The notes: generated by a model from the sequence alone, not told the origin. A stretch of 42,546 bases of DNA from Rubripirellula sp. (GCA_029245125.1 JAQWPZ010000149.1:1-42546), one strand, 5' to 3'; shown: positions 19,889-28,048, numbered from the stretch's first letter. A program made the numbers and translations.

Positions 19889-20168
19889 GTGAAGATCCAA
19901 CCTGCTGAAGCGATCCTTCCTACGCTGACTGCGGCGATCGGTATCGGATCCCTTGCATGTTGGCTGACAATCGGTCAACCGACTGATCTTAGGCGCGGAT
20001 GCCGGGCCGAGATCAAACGATTGACCAGGCTGCGAGTGCTGTTCGTCCCGAACCGGGCGAACCGGTAACTGGAGTTGGCGTCGCGTCAGAGGTTTCGGGT
20101 CAATGGCCTAGGTTTCTCGGAGAGAACGGCGATTCGATTGCCATCGGTGGGCCACCGTTGGCGAGAGC
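19889..20168 (+). pseudogene. N-terminal remnant of a second PQQ-like propeller gene
   Basis: A GTG at 19889 with a nearby AAGG opens KIQPAEAILPTLTAAIGIGS followed by LACWLTIGQP, an N-terminal anchor or signal segment. The frame is then lost near 19992 and continues in another frame as PGRDQTIDQAASAVRPEPGE, then SGQWPRFLGENGDSIAIGGP, which matches the start of a PQQ-like propeller (compare DWSQFRGPGGDG in the gene just upstream). It stops at 20190, about 25 residues into the propeller, where the sequence switches to the end of an NHL-repeat gene. A frameshift plus a large deletion is the simplest reading. Confidence 0.65.
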
Positions 20169-20561
20169 TTGCCAGGCGGGGGAATTGTGACGTCGGAAAA
20201 GGGCGTTCCACGGGTCAAGGTTTACAGCGAATTTGGTGAATTCGAGAGCGTTGTCGCCGGCCCGAAACGGTTGGGTGTCGCCCAGTCCGAACTCGGAGAC
20301 CCGCGTGCGGTTCAGGCCAAAGCGGTCTTTGAGGTGGCGACTGATAGCCAAGGACGGATTCTGGTTTTGGATCCACGGCGAAAGTCAGTTCGGATCTTCA
20401 ATCGCATCGCAAAAGACATAAACGAAGCAAACCAAGAAAACGTATCGCGTATCGATACGAGCCAGGCCGTATTCAATCCAACGGATCGTGCGGAGACCGA
20501 CCAAGCCGTGACAATCCCTTCGACCGAGAGCGAACAAGGAGTATCGGATGATAAATCCTGA
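20169..20561 (+). pseudogene. C-terminal fragment of an NHL-repeat protein
   Basis: The frame reads GIVTSEKGVPRVKVYSEFGE, FESVVAGPKRLG and VFEVATDSQGRILVLDPRRK before a polar tail. This is the last blade or two of an NHL-repeat beta-propeller of the kind that precedes small Cys-rich, ferredoxin and NapH-like genes in planctomycetes. The N-terminal roughly 250 residues and the signal peptide are missing: left of about 20178 the sequence belongs to a PQQ-propeller gene in another frame. The C-terminus is intact and overlaps the next gene by 14 bp, the normal operon arrangement. It could still be translated weakly from 20169 but would not fold as a propeller. Confidence 0.7.
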
Positions 20562-20778
20562 AGTCAACGATGATCGCCGACAACTGCTGGTTCGAGTTGG
20601 GCGGTACGCCCTGCTCGGTGGCATCACCGTCTTGTCGCTGAACTTGGTCAACCGCGTGTTCGGTCGTGGGTGCGTGCGTCTGCAATCACCCTGCCAAACT
20701 TGCGGGCTGTTTGATCGGTGTGAGCTACCCAAAGCGGAAGCAAATAAAAAAGAGCACGGCGAGGAGGGAGCATCATGA
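20548..20778 (+). CDS. Small Cys-rich membrane protein of the ferredoxin/NapH-like operon
   Basis: 76 residues. A basic N-terminus precedes one membrane segment (GRYALLGGITVLSLNLVNRVF), followed by a Cys cluster with spacing C-X6-C-X2-C-X5-C (GCVRLQSPCQTCGLFDRCEL) and a polar Lys/Glu tail. The four cysteines could hold an iron-sulfur cluster or metal; this is inference. The gene overlaps the NHL fragment by 14 bp and the ferredoxin gene by 4 bp (ATGA), which strongly supports it as a real coupled gene. The role is probably assembly or electron transfer with the two Fe-S proteins that follow. Confidence 0.8.
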   Translation: MINPEVNDDRRQLLVRVGRYALLGGITVLSLNLVNRVFGRGCVRLQSPCQTCGLFDRCELPKAEANKKEHGEEGAS

Positions 20779-21425
20779 GCAAAGAAAAAGAGGCCGACCG
20801 CCGTGATTTCCTTGCCGATGGGGTTCGAGTGGCCAGCGTCATGTCGGTCGGTGTGCTGGGTGGATTTCTCGCCGGACGTCGAGGTCAGGCTGGAGAGACT
20901 CGTTGGCAGATTGATCCTGACAAATGCGTCGGATGCGGAAACTGTGCAACTTACTGTGTGCTCGACGAATCGGCAGTGAAGTGTGTGCAGTGTTTCGACA
21001 TGTGTGGTTTCTGCAACCGTTGTACTGGCTACTACACACTTGACGGACTCGACAGTCGTGATACGGCTGCGGAGGACTTACTGTGTCCCACCGAAGCAAT
21101 TATCCGGACCTTTGTTGAAGGCAAAGCTGGTCAGAACTTTTACGAGTACACAATCGACACGGACGCTTGCATTGGTTGCGCCCTGTGCGTCAAGGGATGT
21201 GCATTGATGAATGGTTCACTCTATCTGCAGGTCATGCACGATCGCTGCGTGAACTGCAATGAGTGTGCGATCGCGGTTGCCTGCCCCAGCGACGCTTTCG
21301 TCAATCCATCGTCTGACGAGCCGTATCGGCTAAAGCAAGTGGCGTACGGAGTCATTCGGCAAAAGGCAGGCCAAGGGGACGAGGCAGCACAGACACTGAT
21401 AGATCAGGTTCAAGCGAGTGAATAG
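20775..21425 (+). CDS. Tat-exported polyferredoxin (NapG/MauM-like)
   Basis: 216 residues. A twin-arginine segment (DRRDFLADGVRVASVMSVGV) is followed by Cys groups for several iron-sulfur clusters: CVGCGNCATYC (51-61), CVQCFDMCGFCNRC (70-83), CIGCALCVKGC (132-142) and CVNCNECAIAVACP (158-171), with a further Cys at 104. This fits the NapG/MauM class of periplasmic ferredoxins that take electrons from a membrane partner. The second group, CXXCXXXCXXCXXC, is richer in Cys than a standard 4Fe-4S motif. The gene overlaps the neighbours on both sides (ATGA at the start, GTG of the next gene inside its 3' end), so the three are translationally coupled. Confidence 0.9.
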   Translation: MSKEKEADRRDFLADGVRVASVMSVGVLGGFLAGRRGQAGETRWQIDPDKCVGCGNCATYCVLDESAVKCVQCFDMCGFCNRCTGYYTLDGLDSRDTAAEDLLCPTEAIIRTFVEGKAGQNFYEYTIDTDACIGCALCVKGCALMNGSLYLQVMHDRCVNCNECAIAVACPSDAFVNPSSDEPYRLKQVAYGVIRQKAGQGDEAAQTLIDQVQASE

Positions 21426-22311
21426 TTTTTTCCGATTGAGCTTCGTGTCGATCATTGTCGTCGTCCTGCTGGGCAGCGTCGTCGCGGACGATGTGGCCCC
21501 CGATCTTATGTTCCCGGTGCCCGAGTTCGCCGATCATCCGATTCCTACCGCCAGCGTCCCAGAGGTCGAAGGGGAGGTGGCAGCGGTCTGGGACGTGTTG
21601 ATTCTGTTCCTTGCTTTATCTCTGGCGTCCTACTTCACGTTGGTGTCGCGTTCGCGCCGCAATATCGTTCTGCTAACGATTTCCTGCTTGCTCTGGTTCG
21701 GCTTCTGGCGTGAGGGATGTGTTTGCCCCGTGGGGGCGACGCAGAATATTGCCTTGGCGATTTTTGATCCCACGTATGTGGTGCCGTTGACGGTCGTAGC
21801 GTTCTTTATTCTGCCGCTCGTGTTCACTCTCTTCTTCGGTCGAACATTTTGCGCGTCGGTGTGTCCGCTCGGCGCGATGCAGGAATTGATTGCGATCCGC
21901 ACCGTCGCGGTACCCCGTTGGCTGGACCATTCATTAGGTCTGGTGGCGTACATTTATCTCGGTACGGCGGTGATATTCGCCGCCACCAAAACGGGCTTTA
22001 TCGTCTGTCGCTACGACCCGTTCATCCCCTTTTTCCGCATGGGCGGAAACACTGACATGCTGATCTTCGGCAGTAGCATCTTGGTGATCAGTGTATTCGT
22101 CGGCCGTCCCTATTGCCGGTATCTCTGTCCCTACGGCGCAATTCTGCGCGTGCTGTCCTGTTTTTCGAAGTGGCGTTTAAGTATTCCACCCGACACATGC
22201 GTCAATTGTCAGCTTTGTGAAGATGTTTGTCCTTACGGTGCGATTCACCCTCCAACCGTTACTCAGACACCCGCCAGTCGCCAACACCTTCATGCTGGAT
22301 TTGTACGATGA
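21418..22311 (+). CDS. NapH/MauN/CcoG-like membrane ferredoxin, C-terminus replaced
   Basis: An integral membrane Fe-S protein read from a GTG start that overlaps the preceding stop. It has an N-terminal signal or anchor, several hydrophobic segments and the family motifs CVCPVGATQN, CASVCPLGAMQE, CRYLCPYGAILR and CVNCQLCEDVCPYGAIHPP. Such proteins pass electrons between quinol and periplasmic ferredoxins. After the last cluster (about codon 280) the sequence turns into a short unrelated tail, because from about 22260 the DNA encodes, in another frame, a uroporphyrinogen-decarboxylase-family piece. The C-terminal part usual in this operon family is therefore lost, but all visible clusters remain, so some function is possible. 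Confidence 0.85.
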   Translation: MNSFFRLSFVSIIVVVLLGSVVADDVAPDLMFPVPEFADHPIPTASVPEVEGEVAAVWDVLILFLALSLASYFTLVSRSRRNIVLLTISCLLWFGFWREGCVCPVGATQNIALAIFDPTYVVPLTVVAFFILPLVFTLFFGRTFCASVCPLGAMQELIAIRTVAVPRWLDHSLGLVAYIYLGTAVIFAATKTGFIVCRYDPFIPFFRMGGNTDMLIFGSSILVISVFVGRPYCRYLCPYGAILRVLSCFSKWRLSIPPDTCVNCQLCEDVCPYGAIHPPTVTQTPASRQHLHAGFVR

Positions 22312-22620
22312 TTCGGCCTTTGTTCACGACCTACTAGCGTTCACTGTTGAACTCGGGCTGCGTTACGGAAAAGCACAGATCGATGCCGGTGCCGACATCA
22401 TCGGTATCGGCGACGCTGCAGCGTCGCTAATCGGACCCAAGTCTTACGAAAAGTATGTGTGGCCCTACGAAAGAAAGTTGGTTGACGGATTACAGGCGAT
22501 GGGTGCGACGGTTCGGCTTCACATCTGCGGCAACACGAAGTCGATTGTCGACGGAATGGGGCGTTTGGGTTGCGAGATCGTTGACCTCGACTATTTCACA
22601 CCGGTGGATTCGGCGCGGGT
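22276..22620 (+). pseudogene. Fragment of URO-D/MtbA-like corrinoid methyltransferase
   Basis: A frame starting near the NapH junction reads FMLDLYDDSAFVHDLLAFTV, IDAGADIIGIGDAAASLIGP, YEKYVWPYERKLVDGLQAMG, VRLHICGNTKSIVDGMGRLG and IVDLDYFTPVDSAR. This is the central-to-late part of the uroporphyrinogen decarboxylase superfamily, closest in style to MtaA/MtbA-like methylcobamide methyltransferases: the HIC segment is the His-X-Cys zinc ligand pair of that group. Both ends are missing; the frame stops at 22663 after an unrelated tail. It is therefore an internal fragment with no own start. A different, intact URO-D-family gene lies at 32183-33649. Confidence 0.8.
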
Positions 22621-23004
22621 AGCCGGCATCCAATTGCTGTGTATTCAGCCAACGTGCATTTGACGTGACCTTGGTTCAGTGTCGGCCCCTCCTTAACTCC
22701 CCACCTTGGAACCTAATCGACTTTTGCCAGCCTCAGCCTACTGAACTGAAGCTCGCCTCGTGCGAGATTCGCGCACTCGTTGTCGATGCTTTCCGTTCTG
22801 GCGGTTGGTTGCGAGACGCGAAGATCGTCACACTCCTTGACTCCCGTGCCCACGAACGCAATTCCAACATGTTGTGGGAAATTAAATCGGACCCGAGCTA
22901 TCTGGCGAACGCTATCTGGCGAACGCTGCCTGGGCGCGGCGTATTTGATCGACTTCCGCTGGGCCCTCGTGAAGTTGGATCCGGTAGTCCAAGTGCAATG
23001 GTGA
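22621..23004. other. Unassigned sequence between two gene remnants
   Basis: About 380 bp between the URO-D fragment and the rhamnosidase tail. Frames of 75-150 codons exist on both strands, none with a recognised domain. It contains a perfect 14-bp tandem duplication (gctatctggcgaac, 22897-22924). It may be eroded coding sequence from the 5' side of the rhamnosidase-like gene, but I cannot show this. Confidence 0.45.
22897..22924. repeat. 14-bp tandem duplication
   Basis: Two perfect adjacent copies of gctatctggcgaac, followed by gctgcctgg. A recent short tandem duplication in already degraded sequence. Confidence 0.9.
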
Positions 23005-23484
23005 TCCTGGGCAGAGCGTATAACGCCCCCGACAAATGGAACGCTGTGGGAAGAATGGTGGCTCAACGGAAGTGGACGCAAGGGGGTATTCACGCTGATC
23101 ACCACTGGACGAAGTGACGCTCAAACCGAAAGCGCGTTTTTCCCCGGGCTCTTCTCGCGTTACATACTGGGCATCGAACCAACGCAACCGGGACTCCGGG
23201 AAGTTGTGTTGCACTATCACCATTCCAACCGCCTTCACCAGCGTCATGGTGCGATTCCAACACCCTCCGGCCCACTTGAAGTGGCCTGGGATGTGAGCCC
23301 AACTCAGTTCAAAATATCCTTACAAACGCCGCCAAACCTGACACTCCGAATCGATCTTGCCAGCTTGGGATCGCCGTCCCCAGACAAGCTTTCGATCGAC
23401 CACAGGCCACCCGTGGCCAATCAGATTAAGAATGGCTTTCTCATTCTGTCAGCAGGTAAACAGGCGGTGCAAATCGAGCGATAA
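23005..23484 (+). pseudogene. C-terminal remnant of an alpha-L-rhamnosidase-like glycosidase
   Basis: The frame is open from a stop at 23002 to the TAA at 23482. It reads TNGTLWEEWWLNGSGRKGVF, RSDAQTESAFFPGLFSRYIL, GIEPTQPGLREVVLHYHH, GAIPTPSGPLEVAWDV and ends GFLILSAGKQAVQIER. The LWEEW segment, the RYILGIEPTQPG segment and the IPTPSGPLEVAW beta-sandwich are the order seen at the C-terminus of glycoside hydrolase family 78 alpha-L-rhamnosidases. The catalytic (alpha/alpha)6 barrel is mostly absent and there is no start codon context. It is a relic of a plant or algal polysaccharide-degrading enzyme. A similar family with a shared C-terminal sandwich cannot be excluded. Confidence 0.7.
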
Positions 23485-23693
23485 CCCAAAAAACCAACAC
23501 AATGAAGCAATTCGGATCAAACATTGCCCGACGGAAACTCTAGCGACTCGCTAGGCCATTCCACAACAATTCACAGGATTAAGGTAGACGGAACACCCCA
23601 AAGCCCCTAAATTGGACCCCGGTTGTCGTCTTTTGGTTACCGATGTGGGTGTCTCGATAGATTTCACGATCACGTTTTCCCTTGAGCTAAACG

Positions 23694-23924
23694 ATGTGGA
23701 TCAGCTCTCGAACGGCCAGCTATTTAAAAGAAGCTCTTGCCTGTCTCGCGGTCGGCATGGTTGCCGTGCTTGTCCTGAATTCCTTCATCCGCATGGTTTC
23801 CGCACCGGAGCAAAATCCACGGCCCGAGGAAATGACGTACTCGCAAGCAAATCTACAGGATGATTCTGTCGAACCGCCGCCGACCCCCGTCTCGCGATCG
23901 GCCTCAGTGATGCATTTCGAGTGA
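23694..23924 (+). CDS. Possible small membrane-anchored protein
   Basis: 76 codons: one hydrophobic segment (LACLAVGMVAVLVLNSFIRMV) followed by a Pro/Glu/Ser-rich tail. The frame ends 53 bp before the ATG of the hydrazine-synthase-alpha-like gene, on the same strand. No domain is recognised and the ribosome binding site is weak, so it may be a real leader gene of that operon or chance. The 200 bp to its left (23485-23693) holds nothing I recognise apart from a 6-bp-stem hairpin at 23540-23554. Confidence 0.4.
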   Translation: MWISSRTASYLKEALACLAVGMVAVLVLNSFIRMVSAPEQNPRPEEMTYSQANLQDDSVEPPPTPVSRSASVMHFE

Positions 23925-23977
23925 GATGGATGCGTGGATTGGATGAAAGGTCAATTGTTGACGAACGGAGATTCGCC

Positions 23978-25915
23978 ATGAGATGTTGTCTGCACGTCAA
24001 TTTCCGCCAACTATTAATTCTGTTGGCGGTTTCTGCCTGCACATGCCTCTCGGCGCTGGCAGCGGAGAAGGCCGATCAGAGAGTGGAGCCAACGGAAGAG
24101 TATTGCCGGCTTACCATCGAGCGACTGGAGTTGGCGGAGCGCACGTTGGAGTTCGTGGCAACGAGCATCCACCAACCAAAGCTGGCGGCAGAACTTCTCG
24201 CGTTAGAACAACGCATCAAATCGGCAGCCACATCCCCGGGCACGTTTCCGAAATCTTTGTACGAGGAAACGTGTAAGTTGCGTCGGCGGATCATTCTTTC
24301 ACATCCGCTGTTGGACTTTGACCGTCTGCTGATCAACAAACGCCCGCCGCCGAAATTCAATCACCAGTCAGATCAATACCTCGGCCGCCACAGTGGAGTC
24401 GGCGACGGTTTAGTGATTCTCGATTCGTGGAAAGATCAGCCACGGGAAACGGTCTTGCTCAAAGACAAGCTATTGCCGGGTTCGGTGTTACATCCAGATC
24501 TTTCATTCGACGCGACAAAGATACTGTTTTCGTACTGCGATCACACGCCGGCCGATTCGGACCATCGCCGCTTCTTTATCTATGAGGTCGCACTCCAGGA
24601 TGGTGCGTTGCGGCAGATAACCGGTACCGAGCAAGATTCTTTTGATGGCTCCCATGGACGCGATACGGTTTTGATTGAGGACTGGGATGCCTGCTATCTA
24701 CCGGATGGCGGATTCGCTTTCGTCAGCACGCGGAATCAGGGAGGCGTGCGGTGCCATTTCGGTGGACGCTATTGCCCCACATACACACTTTATCGTGGCG
24801 AATTAGACGGCACTGGCATCCAGCCGATGGCCTTTGGTGAGGCGAACGAATGGGACCCCAGCGTGATGCACGATGGACGCGTCATCTGGACACGCTGGGA
24901 CTACATCAATCGGCACGACACGCTGTTTCAAAGCTTATGGACGACCCGCCCCGACGGCACGTCACCGGAACACTACTACGGCAACTACACCTACAGCCCC
25001 TGTAGCATCGCCGAGGCGCGGGCGATCCCCGGCTCTCAGAAAGTGGTCGCCACAGCGACGGCTCACCACAGCTACACGGCGGGATCAATCATCGTTGTCG
25101 ATCCGCTCAAGGGACACGATGGGCTCGAACCGGTCACTCGAATCACGCCCGAGACGGCCTATCCAGAAACCGAAGGCTGGGCGGATGACGCCTACGCCAC
25201 TCCCTGGCCAATCAGCGAAGACCTGTTTCTGGTCGCATATTCCGCATCGCCTCACACCAGCCAAGGCAAGCGACAGGCGGTGAACGACTTCGCCATCTAC
25301 TTGATCGACACGCTCGGCGGCCGCGAACTGATATATCGCGACGCGTCGATGTCGAGCTTCTGTCCGATTCCGATCCAGCCTCGCCCCACGCCCCCGGCAT
25401 TGCCGTCGCTCACGCGAGCGAATTCGACGTCGGCGGAGCCAACTGGGGTCGTTGTCGTGCAAGACGTCTACGAAGGCCTCCAAGGAATCCCTCGCGGCAG
25501 CGTCAAGAGTTTGCGCGTTGTGCGAATTGACTCGCAAACCACCCAGGCTGTGCCGCCACGCAGTCGAGTGTTGTTCGAGACTGCCAAAAAGATCCTCGGC
25601 ACCGTACCCGTCGCCGAGGACGGCTCCGTGGCTTTTCGGGCGCCGGCCGGCGAATCGCTAGCGTTCCAATTGCTGGATCAAGATGGCATGGCGGTAATGA
25701 GCATGCGTTCGTTTACCTATTTGCATGCGGGCGAGACAGTCAGCTGCGTTGGCTGTCACGCCCCACGCAAATCAGTTCCTGCGAGCGCGTCCCTTCCCAG
25801 CGACTTTACCCGCTCGCGTGAGGTGAGTTTCACTTCTAATCTCCGTAACGCAATGCCAAAAACCATTGAAAGAAAACCCATTCTAGCGTGTTTTTACTTC
25901 CAAGTTAGGCTATAA
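23978..25915 (+). CDS. Hydrazine synthase alpha-like cytochrome, C-terminally shortened
   Basis: 645 residues. Start at 23978 is preferred to the upstream GTG at 23921 because it begins the signal peptide (MRCCLHVNFRQLLILLAVSA, then CTCLSALAAE) and has an ACGGAG nearby. An alpha-helical N-terminal part leads into LILSHPLLDFDRLLINKR-type sequence (here IILSHPLLDFDRLLINKR), then a six-bladed TolB/PD40-type propeller with LPDGGFAFVSTRNQGG and MHDGRVIWTRWDYINRHDTL, then the block GLQGIPRGSVKSLRVVRID, ILGTVPVAEDGSVAFRAPAG and one c-heme motif CVGCH (590-594). This is the HZS_alpha middle-domain architecture. Related proteins continue into a second cytochrome domain with another CXXCH (as in the long paralogue at 36541); here the protein ends about 50 residues after the first in an unrelated tail, so it is truncated. 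Function outside anammox bacteria is unknown. Confidence 0.85.
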   Translation: MRCCLHVNFRQLLILLAVSACTCLSALAAEKADQRVEPTEEYCRLTIERLELAERTLEFVATSIHQPKLAAELLALEQRIKSAATSPGTFPKSLYEETCKLRRRIILSHPLLDFDRLLINKRPPPKFNHQSDQYLGRHSGVGDGLVILDSWKDQPRETVLLKDKLLPGSVLHPDLSFDATKILFSYCDHTPADSDHRRFFIYEVALQDGALRQITGTEQDSFDGSHGRDTVLIEDWDACYLPDGGFAFVSTRNQGGVRCHFGGRYCPTYTLYRGELDGTGIQPMAFGEANEWDPSVMHDGRVIWTRWDYINRHDTLFQSLWTTRPDGTSPEHYYGNYTYSPCSIAEARAIPGSQKVVATATAHHSYTAGSIIVVDPLKGHDGLEPVTRITPETAYPETEGWADDAYATPWPISEDLFLVAYSASPHTSQGKRQAVNDFAIYLIDTLGGRELIYRDASMSSFCPIPIQPRPTPPALPSLTRANSTSAEPTGVVVVQDVYEGLQGIPRGSVKSLRVVRIDSQTTQAVPPRSRVLFETAKKILGTVPVAEDGSVAFRAPAGESLAFQLLDQDGMAVMSMRSFTYLHAGETVSCVGCHAPRKSVPASASLPSDFTRSREVSFTSNLRNAMPKTIERKPILACFYFQVRL

Positions 25916-26076
25916 CCTGCAATTTGCTCATCCATCAAAGCTGGATGCTGCACATCGATCACCGAATCAGAATCACCTGCGAGAAAAGTAACCGACACAA
26001 GCAGCGAAGATTACTTGCATACGAAGCAGGCACCTCGTTGTTCGGAAAGTCCCCTAGACGGATGAAGGAGCCACCA
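25916..26076. promoter_or_regulatory. Leader and ribosome binding site of radical SAM gene
   Basis: 160 bp between the shortened cytochrome gene and the radical SAM gene. AAGGAG at 26065-26070, 6 bp before the ATG at 26077, decides that start; an in-frame ATG at 25924 would add 51 residues of unlike sequence. A TATAAC hexamer at about 25910-25916 might be a -10 element, without a clear -35. Confidence 0.4.
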
Positions 26077-27828
26077 ATGATCGTCTCACCAAATCTCGTG
26101 CGGGCACAGACAACGGACCCACACTCTTCTGTTGTGCACCCGTTGGGCTCCCGCGCCAACGTTTTGCTGTCAAGCGTTTTCGGCCCCTATGCACAAGATG
26201 ACCAGTACGGCAGCCGCGGCATGAACCCCATGGAGCTGTATCACAATCAAGTGACACGAGAACAGGGTCCGTTGTCGCTACGGATGTTCCATCGCAGCTG
26301 GGGACTGATGCTGATACAGGCGAATATGCACGCCCCGTGCACGCTACTCGATTTTCCGACTCTGGATCGCTTTACAGAAGAAATTCGCACCACCCCGTAT
26401 GACATTGTGGGGATCAGTAGCATTCCGTTGAACGTCCTGAAAGTTCGCAAGATGTGCGAACTGGTGCGGCACCATCAACCGAATGCGACGATCGTCGTGG
26501 GTGGTCACATCGCAAACGTCTGCAATCTAAACGAACAGATCGACGCAGATTTCATCGTCAGGGGTGAGGGCGTGCGCTGGTTCCGGCGTTATCTGGGCGA
26601 AGCAGAAGACCAGCCCATCAAACATCCGGAGATTGCGTCCGGTGTCGGCACTCGCAATGTGGGAGTCACACTTCAAGAAAAGCCCGGCAACGTCGCTGCA
26701 ACCGTCATCCCCTCGGTCGGTTGCCCCATGGGCTGTAATTTTTGCGCCACATCAGCGATGTTCGGTGGCAAGGGAAAGTTCATTAATTTCTACGAGACCG
26801 GCGACGAACTTTTTGACGTGATGTGCCAGCTCGAACAATCCATGAAGGTCCAGTCCTTCTTTGTGATGGACGAGAACTTCCTGCTGCATCGGCAGCGGGC
26901 CCTGCGACTGCTCGAACGAATGGAGCAGAACGATAAGGCATGGTCGTTGTACGTGTTTAGCTCCGCCAAAGTGCTCGGCACCTACTCCATCGACCAACTA
27001 ATCCGTTTAGGTGTCTCCTGGGTCTGGATGGGACTTGAAGGCGAAGACAGCCAATACACCAAACTGCGAGGCGTCGATGTGCATGACTTGGTGCGGCAAC
27101 TCCAGTCACATGGAATGCACGTGCTCGGCTCTACCATCATCGGACTCGAAAACCACGCCGCGGAGAACATCGATCAGGTCATTGACTACGCCGTCCGTTA
27201 CGACACGGACTTTCATCAGTTCATGCTATACACGCCGGTCGAAGGAACGCCCCTGCACGCCGAATTATCAGCGCAGGGACTCATGAAAGACAGAAGTGAG
27301 TTTCATCCAGGCGACATTCACGGTCAGTTGATCTTCAACTACCGTCATCCACACATCAAGGGAAATCAAGAAGCAGAGTTCATGGTCCGCGCTTTCCAGC
27401 GAGACCTGGAGGTCAACGGCCCAAGCATGGTCCGGCTGGTGCGGACCACCATGGCCGGCTGGAAGCGGTACAAGAACGATCCAGATCCGAGGATCCGACG
27501 GCGATTCGCACACGAGGTCAAGGACGCGACAACCACCCTCTCCGCGCTCGTCTGGGCAACCGAACGCTTCTATCGCCACGTCCCCTCGATACACACGAAA
27601 GTCGCAGCAATCCTTGCCGATCTGTATCGTGAGTTCGGCTGGAAGTCGCGAGTCTCCGCCGCGGTTGGTGGACGATACGTGTTGCGAAAAATGCGTCAAG
27701 AAGAACATCGGCTGGCCAACGGATGGACCTACGAACCGCCCACCTTCTACGAAAAGAACTTTGTCGATTCCAAACCTGGCAAAGCATCCGACGCCGCCCT
27801 GTGTCAGTTTGTCACGCCCAAGCACTGA
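26077..27828 (+). CDS. B12-binding domain radical SAM protein
   Basis: 583 residues. The N-terminal half has the cobalamin-binding Rossmann-like pattern seen in BchE-type enzymes (TLLDFPTLDRFTEEIRTTPY, DIVGISSIPLNVLKVRKMCE, ATIVVGGHIANV, DFIVRGEGVRWFRRYLGE); the DXHXXG motif of base-off corrinoid binding was not found, as in many of these proteins. The radical SAM domain has the cluster motif C216-X3-C220-X2-C223 (GCPMGCNFCATS), then FFVMDENFLLHRQRALRLLE, VWMGLEGEDSQYTKLRG and GSTIIGLENH. About 150 further residues follow. The reaction (methylation, cyclisation or other) is unknown. It lies among HZS-alpha-like cytochromes and URO-D-family genes, which could point to corrinoid-linked chemistry. 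Confidence 0.92.
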   Translation: MIVSPNLVRAQTTDPHSSVVHPLGSRANVLLSSVFGPYAQDDQYGSRGMNPMELYHNQVTREQGPLSLRMFHRSWGLMLIQANMHAPCTLLDFPTLDRFTEEIRTTPYDIVGISSIPLNVLKVRKMCELVRHHQPNATIVVGGHIANVCNLNEQIDADFIVRGEGVRWFRRYLGEAEDQPIKHPEIASGVGTRNVGVTLQEKPGNVAATVIPSVGCPMGCNFCATSAMFGGKGKFINFYETGDELFDVMCQLEQSMKVQSFFVMDENFLLHRQRALRLLERMEQNDKAWSLYVFSSAKVLGTYSIDQLIRLGVSWVWMGLEGEDSQYTKLRGVDVHDLVRQLQSHGMHVLGSTIIGLENHAAENIDQVIDYAVRYDTDFHQFMLYTPVEGTPLHAELSAQGLMKDRSEFHPGDIHGQLIFNYRHPHIKGNQEAEFMVRAFQRDLEVNGPSMVRLVRTTMAGWKRYKNDPDPRIRRRFAHEVKDATTTLSALVWATERFYRHVPSIHTKVAAILADLYREFGWKSRVSAAVGGRYVLRKMRQEEHRLANGWTYEPPTFYEKNFVDSKPGKASDAALCQFVTPKH

Positions 27829-27961
27829 ATCGGCGAATTGATCACCCTGCCAAGGCTTGCCCCAGCGAAGCGGAAAATCTGGACCGTTTTGCCAGGAAAA
27901 GTCCTGAATCACATCAAGCAGAGACGCTGCCCACGAGTGTTTTCGACCTTCTCCGGTTGAT

Positions 27962-28018
27962 TCCGAACCCATCTAAACATTACAAACCTAGTTTAGTTTC
28001 AGGTGTATTGGGTTCGGA
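27962..28018. promoter_or_regulatory. Nested inverted repeat upstream of cytochrome/propeller gene
   Basis: An outer perfect 10-bp inverted repeat (tccgaaccca at 27962-27971, tgggttcgga at 28009-28018) encloses an inner 6-bp one (ctaaac 27973-27978, gtttag 27991-27996). It ends 30 bp before the ATG of the di-heme gene. It might be an operator, an RNA leader structure, or a terminator of the radical SAM gene; no T-tract follows. Confidence 0.5.
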
Positions 28019-28048
28019 TTAGGAAGCAACTGTCGAGGAGACTGGCCA

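Noticed and set aside
23540..23554. Small hairpin ctagcg-act-cgctag
   Set aside because: Only a 6-bp stem and no T-tract, 56 bp after the rhamnosidase relic; too weak to call a terminator.
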